Shown: positions 1-8,477 of the stretch, piece after piece
Layout: each line of letters starts with the position of its first letter
How positions within the stretch are numbered: position 1 is the first letter of the stretch
From: Haloquadratum sp.
GTDB lineage: Archaea > Halobacteriota > Halobacteria > Halobacteriales > Haloferacaceae
Assembly: GCA_028275165.1 (NCBI GenBank)
Contig: JAQCNF010000167.1
Span: 1-59,760, forward strand
Direction: 5' to 3'
DNA: 59,760 nt
The notes under the pieces: generated by a model
Told to the model about the DNA's origin: nothing
The model's input: the letters and a program-made list of their open reading frames with translations, nothing else
Databases searched by the model: none
Made by a program: the position numbers and the translations under genes

Positions 1-57
1 TGAGATTATCACATATTCGACACTTGACCACACCCAATGGAGACGCGGTTGTTGTCG

Positions 58-235
58 CGGTTGAACACGACAGAGATGTTGGAGGCATCTCACAGAGAGT
101 CCTTGTCGGTGGAACTGTCTGAACAGCGAAAACGTGACGAATCACTCCACGATTCGCACACCACAACTCACAGGCGACGCCGTATCCGTCCTCGACTCGC
201 GGTCGCTCCTAACGGGGGTTAAGCGCGTTTATACT
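58..235 (+). repeat. Degenerate repeat, copy A (partner at 5468-5672)
   Basis: A stretch of about 180 bases aligns with 5468-5672. Shared blocks include TTGAACAC.AC.GAGATGT near the left side, GTGGAACTG.CTGAACAG in the middle, TCGCACACCACA.CTCAC, and GACTCGCGGTCGCT near the right side. One frame of both copies reads RTPQLT.DAVS and later DSRSLL, so both could derive from an old coding sequence, but frames are broken and no intact ORF remains. I do not recognise the family. It is probably debris of a mobile element. Confidence 0.5.
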
Positions 236-836
236 GCTAATTTTCTTCAGCCCAGATCATACTGTGTTTTCGATCAACTACCACCAGTGGTTCGACAGAC
301 AGACTCGAGAGAATCATTCGATTGTCGATACCATCTCAAGCCCTCCATGTGACTCGTTTCGTGCTCGTAAGCCGCCTCGGGGTCAAGCGACGAGGCACTC
401 GGCCTGCTCCGCCTGTAGACGATCGGCTTCAACCTTCCTTGCCCAAACTCGGTTGGGGTTTATACTCAAAACCGGAGGGAAGAGTTTTTTCCACGCCTCG
501 AGACATATCGCTCTCCCGAATGAACACCAGGGGTAACATTTGTAAACTATCTTATCTGATACTCGTGGATCTGGTTTGATTTTTTGATGAGTCTCTGTAT
601 CAAGAGTTGGAAAGGGACGATTCTGTTGAGTTCACCGTTTATGAAGCTCTAAGCTACTCATTTTATCTCTCTGTGAGGATGACACAGCAATCTTCAGCAA
701 TATCTGATCCAACATAACTCTCTCAATGGTTAGATTCGATAGTAGACTACCTCTCACTGAGGATGGGGAGTTGGCCTATCAGAGTCAATCGTGGCGTTGA
801 TACCCAAGCCTATACTCTACAAACATATACTATTCC
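236..836. other. Intergenic, no gene seen; possible transposon left-end debris
   Basis: No convincing coding sequence. Bases 370-388 read, on the minus strand, as GCTTGACCCCGAGGCGGC, like the terminal sequence of the IS200/IS605-type elements elsewhere in the window (for example 9253-9266), but the hairpins expected beside a right end are missing, so this may be a left end or a scrap. The last 50 bases hold AT-rich TATA-like sequence upstream of cofG (around 811-834). Confidence 0.35.
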
Positions 837-1910
837 ATGAATTTCGATTCAGTTAATATCAGCATTGATGAGACTGCGATCGATGAAGCATTAACCGTCC
901 GACCAGCGGATATTGAACCTGCCACTGAACTCACTTATGCAAAAAATGTGTTTATTCCACTGACGACTGCTTGTCGTTACACATGCACATACTGCACATA
1001 CTATGATCCGCCCGGCCAAGCTTCGCTGTTGACGCCGACAGACATTCGAGAAATTGTCGAACGAGGGGTCAAATCTGGGTGCACAGAGGCGCTATTCACT
1101 TTCGGTGATGACCCCGATGATCGTTACAACGAGATCCACGCCCAATTAGATGAGTTGGGGCATGGGTCGATTCACGAATATCTAGCTGAGGCATGCGACA
1201 TCGCACTCGATGCTGGACTCCTTCCACATTCGAATCCGGGCGACCAGACACACGCGCAGATGAGTTTGATTTCGGAGCGAAACGCCTCAATGGGCGTCAT
1301 GCTGGAAACAACTGCAGATGTGCAAGCACACCAAGGCCCACGAGCGAAATCACCGACCCAGCGAGTCCACACATTAGAAACCGCTGGTAAACTCGAAATC
1401 CCCTTTACCACAGGTATTTTGGTTGGAATTGGTGAGCAGTGGCGTGATCGTGCTGAGAGTTTGCTGGCAATCGCGCAGATACATGACCAATACGACCATA
1501 TTCAGGAAGTAATTATTCAGCCAGTATCCAATAATGAGCGATGGCAAGAGGGGTCACCATCGACGGAAACCATGCGTCGGGTGACGGCGATGGCACGAGC
1601 AACCCTCCCAGCAGAGATATCGATTCAATCACCACCGAATCTGGCCCCAGTGCGCGATCTGCTTGATTGTGGTATTGATGACCTTGGCGGCATCTCGCCG
1701 GTAACGACCGACCATATCAATCCAGATTACGCGTGGCCAGCAGTGCGCGAACTTGAGGACATCGCAAGCGAAGCGGGTGTTCCTCTTCGAGAGCGACTTC
1801 CTGTTTACGAATCGTACCTCAATGATGCATGGCTCTCTCCTCGCGTTCAGCAGGTGATAAGAGGCGATAATACGGTTGGAACGAAATTTCGCTCAATTGC
1901 TAGCGATTGA
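837..1910 (+). CDS. cofG: FO synthase subunit 1 (CofG), radical SAM
   Basis: Makes the deazaflavin chromophore FO of coenzyme F420 together with CofH: CofG carries out the second radical step that closes the 7,8-didemethyl-8-hydroxy-5-deazariboflavin ring. The 357-residue product has the radical-SAM cluster motif C46-x3-C50-x2-C53 in the setting TACRYTCTYCTYYDPP, and a GDDPDDRY segment typical of CofG. The length is normal for archaeal CofG. The start ATG follows an AT-rich TATA-like stretch with little room for a leader, as is usual for haloarchaeal leaderless mRNAs. The stop codon abuts the stop of cofH on the other strand with no base between them. Assignment is confident from the motif and the partner gene. 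Confidence 0.95.
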   Translation: MNFDSVNISIDETAIDEALTVRPADIEPATELTYAKNVFIPLTTACRYTCTYCTYYDPPGQASLLTPTDIREIVERGVKSGCTEALFTFGDDPDDRYNEIHAQLDELGHGSIHEYLAEACDIALDAGLLPHSNPGDQTHAQMSLISERNASMGVMLETTADVQAHQGPRAKSPTQRVHTLETAGKLEIPFTTGILVGIGEQWRDRAESLLAIAQIHDQYDHIQEVIIQPVSNNERWQEGSPSTETMRRVTAMARATLPAEISIQSPPNLAPVRDLLDCGIDDLGGISPVTTDHINPDYAWPAVRELEDIASEAGVPLRERLPVYESYLNDAWLSPRVQQVIRGDNTVGTKFRSIASD

Positions 1911-3263
1911 CTACTTGAGCATTGGGGTCCCATCGGCGCGTGGAGCGATTGTCGGACCAAACGGTGGGGATGCGGGGTCGATACGCCGGCGCTTTGTGTA
2001 GTCTGTCGAACGTTCAACTGGGACACGACCAATTGCGTCGATCATGTCGACGTATTCGCCGAACGAGCGGAATTGCCCGAACCCACCACCAGCACGTTTC
2101 GTTATCTCCTCAGAGAGAATCGTTCCCATAAAATCATCCGCTCCACAGTTCAACATTTTTAATCCCATCTCGTCGCCGTACTTCACCCATGACGACTGAA
2201 TATGATCGATGTTATCGAGATATAGTCGCGAGACAGCAATCATCAGTTCGTCTTCATCGGCTGTCGCACCACCTTCGAGCATTCCTCGCTCAAATAGCGG
2301 TGTTTGTTGATGAACAAATGAGAGCGGAACAAACTCAGTAATTGCTCCCGTCCGGTCTTGCAGGTCACGCACTCGATCGAGATGTTTGATGCGGTGTGCC
2401 TCATTTTCAATATGACCATACATAATTGTTGCCGTCATGCCAAGTCCCACGTCGGCACTGGCTTCCATTGCTTTCACCCACCCACTCGAATTAATCTTTC
2501 CTGGACAGATGACCTCACGCACTTCATCAACAAGAATCTCCGCGGCAGTTCCTGGGACAGTGTCCAACCCTGCTCTCCGTAGGCGACGGTACACTTCACT
2601 GTAGTCCCAATTAGTCCCACGTTTTGCATGGTAAGCTTCCTCAGGTGTCATTGAGTGCACATGGACGCCATCGATATTCATGGCCGAAATTTGATCTGTG
2701 TACGTCTGTGGATTAACGTCATATGCATCTGGAGGACGATAGTTCAAGTCATTCCGGTCGCTATTTTCTAAGATTTCACGATGTTCGGCATCAAGCGCAA
2801 ACGCTGGGTGCAGTCCAGACACTGAACACACCTCATAAATGCCCCGAGTGGCGGCAGCGGTGACAGTCTCACGCGACTCTGCGGGTGTCTTCGTAAATCC
2901 AGCGTGGGTCTCAGTGTTTGCACTGCGGAACTTCTCAGAGCGGTCTTTGAAATTGCAGAACAGGCATCCAGTGTTACACGCGGTCGTGACATTGTTATTT
3001 AGATTTGCAATGAATGTGACTTCATCCCCAACGACTGCTTCTCGACGGCGGTCTGCCGCTTCAAGTACCTGCTCTTTACGTGTTGGGTCGATACCTAAAC
3101 AATCCGTCCCGGTGGTTAACAGTTCAATCCCATCGTCAATCGTGAGCCGTTTGTCGGACCGAGCCTTTGCGAGCGCGTTCGCGAACTGTTGATCAGTCTC
3201 AGGTTGGTACTCGAACGCGAATTGCTCGCGAGGAATTCCCGTCGGTTTCCGACGTGTACTCAT
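1911..3263 (-). CDS. cofH: FO synthase subunit 2 (CofH), radical SAM
   Basis: Radical-SAM enzyme that joins a tyrosine-derived fragment to 5-amino-6-ribitylamino-uracil, the step before CofG in FO/F420 synthesis. The [4Fe-4S]-SAM cysteines are C96-x3-C100-x2-C103 in VTTACNTGCLFCNFKDRS, characteristic of CofH. I start at the ATG at 3263 (MSTRRKP..., 450 residues) because the next in-frame ATGs upstream (3290, 3320, 3359) add a non-conserved, poorly acidic N-terminus; a TTTATG TATA-like element lies about 30 bases upstream of the chosen start. The gene is convergent with cofG, so the F420 pair is not an operon here. The longest reading frame would begin at 3359. Confidence 0.93.
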   Translation of the reverse strand: MSTRRKPTGIPREQFAFEYQPETDQQFANALAKARSDKRLTIDDGIELLTTGTDCLGIDPTRKEQVLEAADRRREAVVGDEVTFIANLNNNVTTACNTGCLFCNFKDRSEKFRSANTETHAGFTKTPAESRETVTAAATRGIYEVCSVSGLHPAFALDAEHREILENSDRNDLNYRPPDAYDVNPQTYTDQISAMNIDGVHVHSMTPEEAYHAKRGTNWDYSEVYRRLRRAGLDTVPGTAAEILVDEVREVICPGKINSSGWVKAMEASADVGLGMTATIMYGHIENEAHRIKHLDRVRDLQDRTGAITEFVPLSFVHQQTPLFERGMLEGGATADEDELMIAVSRLYLDNIDHIQSSWVKYGDEMGLKMLNCGADDFMGTILSEEITKRAGGGFGQFRSFGEYVDMIDAIGRVPVERSTDYTKRRRIDPASPPFGPTIAPRADGTPMLK

Positions 3264-3420
3264 TGAAGAATATGAGTATTTGTGAGTCATAAAGCGTTCC
3301 TTCCTGGGAATTTTTGCCATCTCCCCGGTGCTGAAACCGAGAATAAGACCGTCTGACATCAGACTTTCTCATCCTTGTGTCAGGGTCTCTCAACAAGTGT
3401 GTGCCTCTGAACGGCAATCT

Positions 3421-3476
3421 GTGACGTGACGAGAATACTCTCTGATTCTCGAACCAACTGCCCTGAAGTGTTTCAC
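3421..3476 (+). repeat. IS200/IS605-type right-end fragment
   Basis: The sequence GTGACGTGACGAGAAT...ATTCTCGAACCA matches the second hairpin and its flank in the right end of the tnpB element at 10525-10685. Arms CGAGAAT (3431-3437) and ATTCTCG (3446-3452) are perfectly complementary. No tnpB lies directly upstream. It sits 15-60 bases before a second right-end copy, so two termini lie in tandem. Confidence 0.6.
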
Positions 3477-3489
3477 AGGCGGCACGAGG

Positions 3490-3587
3490 CGGATGCGAAA
3501 GGGTCTTGCGAAATCGAGGATTTCCGTGATGACGAGACGCTCTCCGTCTCAAACCACTTCATTTGACCCGAGGCGGTTGACCCGGTC
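3490..3587 (+). repeat. IS200/IS605-type (PATE-like) right end with two hairpins
   Basis: Shows the same order as the right end at 10601-10684. Hairpin 1 is GAAATC-GAG-GATTTC (3510-3524); then CGTGATGAC; hairpin 2 is GAGACG-CTCTC-CGTCTC (3534-3550); then AAACCACTT and the terminal CCCGAGGCGGTTGAC. GGGTC (3501-3505) can pair with GACCC (3565-3569) as an outer stem. No transposase gene adjoins it, so it is a solo end or the remnant of a non-autonomous element. Confidence 0.75.
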
Positions 3588-4050
3588 GCTTGTTGACATG
3601 TCGTGCTCTCATTGCAGTTTTGATGGACATGTGAAGCGGGTCAAGTGTATCACTCTGCTCAGATTTGGGAGACTGCGACCGTTCGTGACCGTGAGACGCG
3701 GTGTGTTCAAATTGTTAATCATGGGAGCAATTTAAATACAGAATTGGTCATCTGATAGACAGTAATGACACATGTACCTATGTTATGTTTCATGCTGGGT
3801 TTCTTGGCTTTCATGATCAAGAATAGTTTAGAACTAACTCGATATCGACAAGTTTGTGATTGTGTAAAATAGGCGCAATATTACGAAGGCCGTGGATGCG
3901 TGCCGTCGCTCAGTAACCCATGACATAGCCCCCGGCAGGACTGGATATTCCACCGGTCTCAATTCTAATCTCTACAAGAAACGCGAGTTTTGGCTATCTA
4001 CCCGTGAACGGATAGGATTCAGCGTTGACTCTCGTTCAAGCCTCTGACGA
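3588..4050. other. Intergenic, no gene seen
   Basis: No supported coding sequence. AT-rich stretches around 3716-3745 look like ordinary haloarchaeal intergenic DNA. The right part leads into the tnpB fragment at 4051. No tRNA or other RNA gene recognised. Confidence 0.4.
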
Positions 4051-4463
4051 GACACGAGAATAACCTCCGTTCATTTTCAACGCAGGGGAAAGCACGGAAA
4101 TCTTGACTTGCACAGGTGGGCGTTTGACCGCCTCACATCGATTCTTACCGGCAAGGCGAAAATCAAGAAGGACAAGCATATTGAGGTCTTAGAAGTGGCC
4201 GAACACGATACGAGCGAGATCTGTGGCATCTGCAGCAAGAAAGACAATAGCCGGCGTGTCGGACGCGGGTTGTATGTCTGCGAGTCGTGTGATTCGGTAT
4301 TCAACGCCGACGTGAACGCAGAGAATATCTGTCCCGACACAACGAACGTAGCTCCGAGTCGATACCTGATTTAGGTGGATACACGAGTCCTACCTGGGTG
4401 GCACAGCCCGGAGTCTACCCCCATGACCTCTCCCAAGGGTTCCAACTTCAGACAGAAGTATAG
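4051..4463 (+). pseudogene. TnpB (IS1341-type) C-terminal fragment, frameshifted
   Basis: Only the C-terminal end of a TnpB RNA-guided nuclease remains. The segment from 4108 has the WAFDRL helix, the zinc ribbon C-x2-C ... C-x2-C (CGIC, CESC) and the FNADVNAENI motif holding the last RuvC aspartate. The frame stops at 4372-4374, but the tail continues in another frame from 4368 (DLGGYTSPTWVAQPGVYPHD...) to a stop at 4461-4463, so one frameshift has occurred. The N-terminal two thirds are absent. The LAQPGVY-type tail marks a subfamily different from the tnpB at 9366-10524. A right-end hairpin follows at 4495-4509. Confidence 0.8.
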
Positions 4464-4494
4464 ACTGCAAACCATTATATCCCACTCTCAGTAT

Positions 4495-4509
4495 TCCTCC
4501 AGAGGAGGA
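4495..4509 (+). repeat. Right-end hairpin of the 4051-4463 tnpB remnant
   Basis: TCCTCC-AGA-GGAGGA is a perfect 6-bp inverted repeat 32 bases after the tnpB tail, followed by TGTCAAT. This position and shape fit the subterminal hairpin at the right end of an IS200/IS605-family element. Confidence 0.55.
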
Positions 4510-4721
4510 TGTCAATATGAGCCCCAAGTGACGCGGATTTCGCTACCTCAGAGGTCGACACAAACGAGACATCCACTTGATTGTGTGTGCGATCATGAGG
4601 ACAGGTCAGAATATTGAGAACTGATGAATATATCCACTCATGATGAAGATACTGTGCGCTCGCATTTGATATGATGACCCGTAGCCGACGAGGCTTTGTT
4701 TTGGTATATAGTTATGTCTCT

Positions 4722-5171
4722 ATGTCCACGTCGGAGGATTGGTCGGTTCCACTGCTGCTATATTTTGATGCAAGTATATTGTATGCAGAAGACAATGCAA
4801 CTCCACGGTCAGCGGCAGTCGGATACGTGTTTGAGAATGGGTCAGCAACGCTCTATACAGGCTCAATTCCAATTGATGCCTTCATTTCGAGTGCACATTT
4901 GGAATATCGGGCACTCGTTGAAGCGACTCGCAAACTCGCAGAGCGTACAGAAAGTCCAAGATCGCTTCATATTCATGGTGATGCAGATGACGTGATTCAA
5001 ACCGTCGATCCATCACAGCCAGCAACTTCTGGTGATCGGATCACTCGTCGACGCGTTGATCGGATCCGAAGATATACTGAAGGGATTCCAGTTGTGACTT
5101 ACCGAAGCATCGAACGTGGGCATAATACACATGCTCATGAGGCGGCACGAGCAGGGCACAGAAGTGACTAA
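4722..5171 (+). CDS. RNase H-like domain protein (RNase HI type)
   Basis: A 149-residue protein with the RNase H fold: LYFDAS (D16), SAHLEYRALVEA (E61), HIHGDADDV (D87) and a C-terminal HNTHAHEAARAG segment. In classic RNase HI the last segment supplies a fourth acidic residue (N-x-x-A-D-E-x-A); here that place holds H139. It may cleave RNA in RNA-DNA hybrids, or the family may have drifted in activity. I start at the ATG at 4722 (MSTSEDW) rather than 4671 because the upstream extension MMTRSRRGF... is basic and unlike a haloarchaeal N-terminus. It stands alone between transposon remnants, with no operon partner. Confidence 0.8.
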   Translation: MSTSEDWSVPLLLYFDASILYAEDNATPRSAAVGYVFENGSATLYTGSIPIDAFISSAHLEYRALVEATRKLAERTESPRSLHIHGDADDVIQTVDPSQPATSGDRITRRRVDRIRRYTEGIPVVTYRSIERGHNTHAHEAARAGHRSD

Positions 5172-5467
5172 GCGGACGAGGGAATTGTCGGTACGCCACC
5201 AATAGGGCTGTCAGAATTATCAGTGCCGATCGCACTCAGACACTGCATCCAAACGGAATACACCCACGATCAGGAAGCCAGGGAGCAGAACAGAGCTGTG
5301 AACGACCGCGCTCTCGCTTCGCCTGTTGAGGACAGCGCTTGCTGTTTCTGTGCTGGAGTTTGTCAAGTGGACACAGCGGCTCCAGACTCCACAGGCGAAT
5401 TGCTTGGGTGGTTCGGAGTCGGTGTATCGCACTTCTGCCTGTTTGACACTTGAGACTGATGGTGCGC
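5172..5467. other. Intergenic, no gene seen
   Basis: No coding sequence I can support. All reading frames are short and of un-haloarchaeal composition. It precedes repeat copy B. Confidence 0.4.
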
Positions 5468-5672
5468 GCTTGAACACAACGGAGATGTGGGAAACAACGT
5501 GCTACATGTCGTGACACAGAAAAGACGAAACGTGTGGAACTGCCTGAACAGTTATCACGGCGTTGGCGAATCGCGAAGCGGTTCGCACACCACAGCTCAC
5601 TGTGGACGCTGTATCCCGCCCCGACTCGCGGTCGCTGCTTGAAGACGGGGATGAGTGCCTGTATCCTGCTAA
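5468..5672 (+). repeat. Degenerate repeat, copy B (partner at 58-235)
   Basis: Aligns with 58-235: TTGAACACAACGGAGATGT, GTGGAACTGCCTGAACAG, TCGCACACCACAGCTCAC, GACTCGCGGTCGCTGCTT and a final CTGCTAAA. One frame reads EAVRTPQLTVDAVSRPDSRSLLEDGDE..., more coherent than in copy A, but it is not a complete gene. Probably the remnant of an unidentified mobile element or gene. Confidence 0.5.
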
Positions 5673-6052
5673 AGCAAGCAGAACGCGCATCTCATTCGAC
5701 TGATGACGTAATCGAGTAGAAATCGAGCCACGAACCACAGCTAAGGAGATTAAATCACACTGGGCTAGTGTTGTGTTGGTGCCCTGTGCGCCGGACTGCT
5801 CGTCAGACTGTAGAAAGCTTGCCGGGACCGTCGTGGCTGGTGGATAACACTCGACATAGTGCAACTCTCGTGGGTCAGTACATGAATCCAAAAAGAGTCA
5901 TGATACAACGCCGGATGAGGCTCCACGCTGGAAGTCGACCCTTAGCTTGTCATAGCCATCTCTGGCGGAATAAAAAGATAACACGCGTGTCAGTTGGCCG
6001 ATGTGTATATATCTGTCTAATACGATTGTTCTCTTAGATACCTCTCAAGAAA
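5673..6052. other. Intergenic with promoter of the symporter pair
   Basis: No gene seen. At 6002-6012 the sequence TGTATATATCT is a likely TATA box for the gene starting at 6053, which would leave a short leader. The rest is featureless. Confidence 0.4.
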
Positions 6053-6280
6053 ATGGCTCGAAAACGTGTTGGACGAAAGAGCGGTACCGTATTGAGTGTG
6101 ATGACCGCGCTGTTCATTGGCCATACTTTCATGCTCGGCGGATCGCCATCATTTGCACTTGGACTGCCACAGTGGTATTGGACGGTTGCTGGTGTCTCCG
6201 TATTACTGTATGCCGGGACGGTTGTTCTCATTGATGATTTCGCGGTTGGTGAGGCCCGTACGGAGGCGAACGACCGATGA
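6053..6280 (+). CDS. Small membrane protein, symporter small subunit (DUF3311-like)
   Basis: A 75-residue protein with two predicted membrane segments (about residues 14-30 and 40-60) and a LPQWYWTVAGV motif between them. Small two-helix proteins of this kind (DUF3311 and relatives) commonly precede sodium:solute symporter genes and are thought to support the transporter. The stop overlaps the start of the next gene (ATGA at 6277-6280), so translation is almost certainly coupled. The basic N-terminus MARKRVGRK should stay on the cytoplasmic side. The family name is inferred from size, motif and context. Confidence 0.75.
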   Translation: MARKRVGRKSGTVLSVMTALFIGHTFMLGGSPSFALGLPQWYWTVAGVSVLLYAGTVVLIDDFAVGEARTEANDR

Positions 6281-7719
6281 TCTCAACGACGATTGTGGTC
6301 GGATTATATTTCGCTGGATTGCTCGGCGTTGGAGGATATGCTGCCCGGCGCACTGAGTACAATCCAGCTGATTACTACATTGCTAACCGTGGATTAGGAA
6401 CAATTGTGCTGACATTCACGCTTGTTGCGACGATTTTCTCAGCGTGGACTTTCTTCGGTGTTGGTGCTGCTGCTCGTGGGAGTGGTGCTGGTGTATTTGG
6501 GTTTGTTGCGTTGACCGCACCATTGTACGCGCTGTTTTTCGGACTCATCGGGACGCGTGTTAACCGGCTCGGAACGAAGCTTGATGTGCTGACGCCAGTT
6601 GAATATCTTGAGAAGCGATATGAGTCTCCACTCGTTGGGATAATCTATCTACTCATTTCAATCGTGTTTCTTACAGCATTTGTTGCAACACAGATCATCG
6701 GTGGTGCAATTGCACTTGATCTTCTCCTGAATCTCCCGTATCAGGCAGCGGTTCTACTCATTGGCACATTTATGTTCATTTATATCCACATCGCAGGAAT
6801 GCGGGGAGTTGCATGGTCGGATCTGATTCAGGGAACGGTGATGCTAATCACCCTGGCTGGCGCGTTTGGCTTCGTGCTCGTGACCGTTGGTGGAGATGCC
6901 ATTGTCTCACGAGTGACTGCTGCTTCGTCAAGCGCTGTGTTTACGCTCCCTGGGCCGACAGGCACATGGACTCCCATCTATATCCTCTCATTTGCTAGCT
7001 TCTTTGTTCTTGGTGTCCCAGCGTACCCACAGGTGTATCAGCGGTATCTTGGGGCACGGAGCACAGATATCCTCAGAAAATCTGCATACCTTTTTCCACT
7101 GGTGTCAATCCCAATTTATTTTTTGGCCGCTGGGCTTGGCGTCTGGTCGCTTGGCTTCATTGCTGACCCGCCAAATGCTGACTACGCTATTCCACTAATG
7201 ATTGAGCAGTTAACGACACCAACGATATTTGGCGTTGCACTTGCCGCTGGTGTCGCAGCTTTGATGTCGACCGCTGACTCGGTGTTGCTATCGCTTTCCT
7301 CAATGGTCTCGCGAGATGTGTATCGAAGATACATCGAACCTGAGGCAAGTGACAAACGAGAGGTGCGGGTGTCACAAGCGGTACTCGTGACTCTCCTCAC
7401 GCTCGCACTTGGCCTCGCATTCGCACGCCCTGCCGGTGTTTTTACATTGGGTTCATTTGCTGTTGCTGGATTCGCTGCAACCGCACCTGCGCTTTTGCTT
7501 GGAGTGGTCTGGTCAGATGCGACCCGCGATGCTGCGGTTATCTCTATGCTCCTCGGTGCTGGTTTGATGGTGTTATTTGTCACGAACGTGCTCCCGAGTT
7601 CTCTCACGATGGGTCTCCATTACGGATTTGTCGGTTCCGTTGTGAGTTTACTCTCGTTTATTCTTGTATCGGCCATTACGACCCGGCCATCTGGAGCTGA
7701 GTACGTCTACGCAAACTAA
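6277..7719 (+). CDS. Sodium:solute symporter family (SSS) transporter
   Basis: A 480-residue polytopic membrane protein with about 13 hydrophobic segments. N-terminal features typical of the SSS family are the ARRTEYNPADYYIANRGLG segment, the following helix with FSAWTFFGVGAAARGSGAG, and LTPVEYLEKRY. Helix 9 has the GVAALMSTADSVLLSLSSMVSRDVYRR signature that contributes sodium-binding hydroxyl residues. It would import an organic solute such as a carboxylate, amino acid or pantothenate with Na+; the substrate cannot be read from sequence. Translationally coupled to the small subunit. The right end of a decayed minus-strand tnpB element begins 8 bases after its stop. Confidence 0.9.
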   Translation: MISTTIVVGLYFAGLLGVGGYAARRTEYNPADYYIANRGLGTIVLTFTLVATIFSAWTFFGVGAAARGSGAGVFGFVALTAPLYALFFGLIGTRVNRLGTKLDVLTPVEYLEKRYESPLVGIIYLLISIVFLTAFVATQIIGGAIALDLLLNLPYQAAVLLIGTFMFIYIHIAGMRGVAWSDLIQGTVMLITLAGAFGFVLVTVGGDAIVSRVTAASSSAVFTLPGPTGTWTPIYILSFASFFVLGVPAYPQVYQRYLGARSTDILRKSAYLFPLVSIPIYFLAAGLGVWSLGFIADPPNADYAIPLMIEQLTTPTIFGVALAAGVAALMSTADSVLLSLSSMVSRDVYRRYIEPEASDKREVRVSQAVLVTLLTLALGLAFARPAGVFTLGSFAVAGFAATAPALLLGVVWSDATRDAAVISMLLGAGLMVLFVTNVLPSSLTMGLHYGFVGSVVSLLSFILVSAITTRPSGAEYVYAN

Positions 7720-7727
7720 AAAAAACA

Positions 7728-8325
7728 CCTCAATCGCTTCGGGGTGACGTGGTTCGAGAATCTCCGATTCTCGTCATCACGTTTGTAATCTCTGTTCGAA
7801 TCGGAGGCTTGTCAGTGGACTCCTGCCCTTCTCGAGTGGCTTGGTTGGTCGAAACGATTATAAGCGTCCAATGTCCCTGAATCGAAAGCCCGTTGCCTCG
7901 TAGCCCGTTCAGCACCAGACGTGAGTCAATGCTGAATATGAACGAGACATCACCCGATGTTGCGAGTGGCATTGTAATCGCTGTATGACTGTTTTTCCAT
8001 ACTCGAACACTCACACTCATTACCAGTTCGATTATCCTCATGCGTGAATCCGCACCGTGATTACACCGTTGGCTTGTGCATGCAGGAGCCACATCGTCCA
8101 TTTCGATACCGTATTCCTCGGCTTTGTATTCGACGTGACGCTGAAGTTCACGGAACGCCCACTGCTGGAAGTTTGAGCTATTCGAGAGATAATCTCGTGT
8201 TTCAGACTCTCAAACGTCATCGCCGTACAGCAGTTCTCAACAGCTTTTTGAACGAGTGCTTTCGCCAGTGGAGGTAGTCGACTTCACCGAGCGAAACGAC
8301 TGTCGATGCTGTTGAATGTCTGTTG
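7728..8325 (-). pseudogene. TnpB C-terminal remnant with right end
   Basis: On the minus strand the DNA matches the tnpB at 9366-10524 from its ...YLHRVSKALVQEAVEN region to the right end. Visible pieces are LHWRKHSFKKLLRTAV (in a shifted frame), a WAFREL/EYKAEEYG equivalent around 8110-8165, DVAPACTSQRCNHG around 8060-8100, and the tail with CTGGTGCTGA. Several frameshifts and a missing second zinc-ribbon pair show decay. The right end has hairpin arms CGAGAATC (7755-7762) and GATTCTCG (7766-7773) and a CCCCGAAGCGATTGAG terminus. N-terminal sequence beyond 8325 is missing. Confidence 0.8.
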
Positions 8326-8330
8326 GTGCG

Positions 8331-8385
8331 GAGTGCCTCAGAGTCAAATGGTTCGAGACGCGCTTTATCATTACGGAAATAACGA
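8331..8385 (-). repeat. Second, decayed right end nested at the edge of the tnpB remnant
   Basis: Read on the minus strand, ATTTCCGTAATGA (8368-8380), then TCGAACCATTTGACTCTGAGGC (8335-8356), matches the right-end sequence that follows hairpin 1 in the other copies. Hairpin 2 has lost most of its pairing. It lies exactly where homology of the neighbouring remnant to tnpB ends, which suggests one element inserted into or deleted part of the other. Confidence 0.5.
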
Positions 8386-8477
8386 CTCTTGTACCGCTTA
8401 TACATACGGTGAAGATGAGGGTGATATGTTACGACGCGGTCCAAAGAGAGCTATCAGAGTAAAAATATTGGGGGAAC

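Noticed and set aside
370-388. GCCGCCTCGGGGTCAAGC taken as a minus-strand element right end
   Set aside because: No hairpins of the right end are found beside it; reported only as possible debris.
3901-3960. Possible tRNA-like folding near 3900-3960
   Set aside because: No complete cloverleaf, no T-loop consensus GGTTCRANYCC and no plausible acceptor stem.
5502-5891. 129-codon minus-strand frame
   Set aside because: It is the shadow of repeat copy B; high Ser and Cys content and no match to the frame shared by both repeat copies.
7182-7607. 141-codon frame antisense to the symporter
   Set aside because: It mirrors the strongly coding SSS gene; Thr/Ser/Ala composition is the usual antisense artefact.
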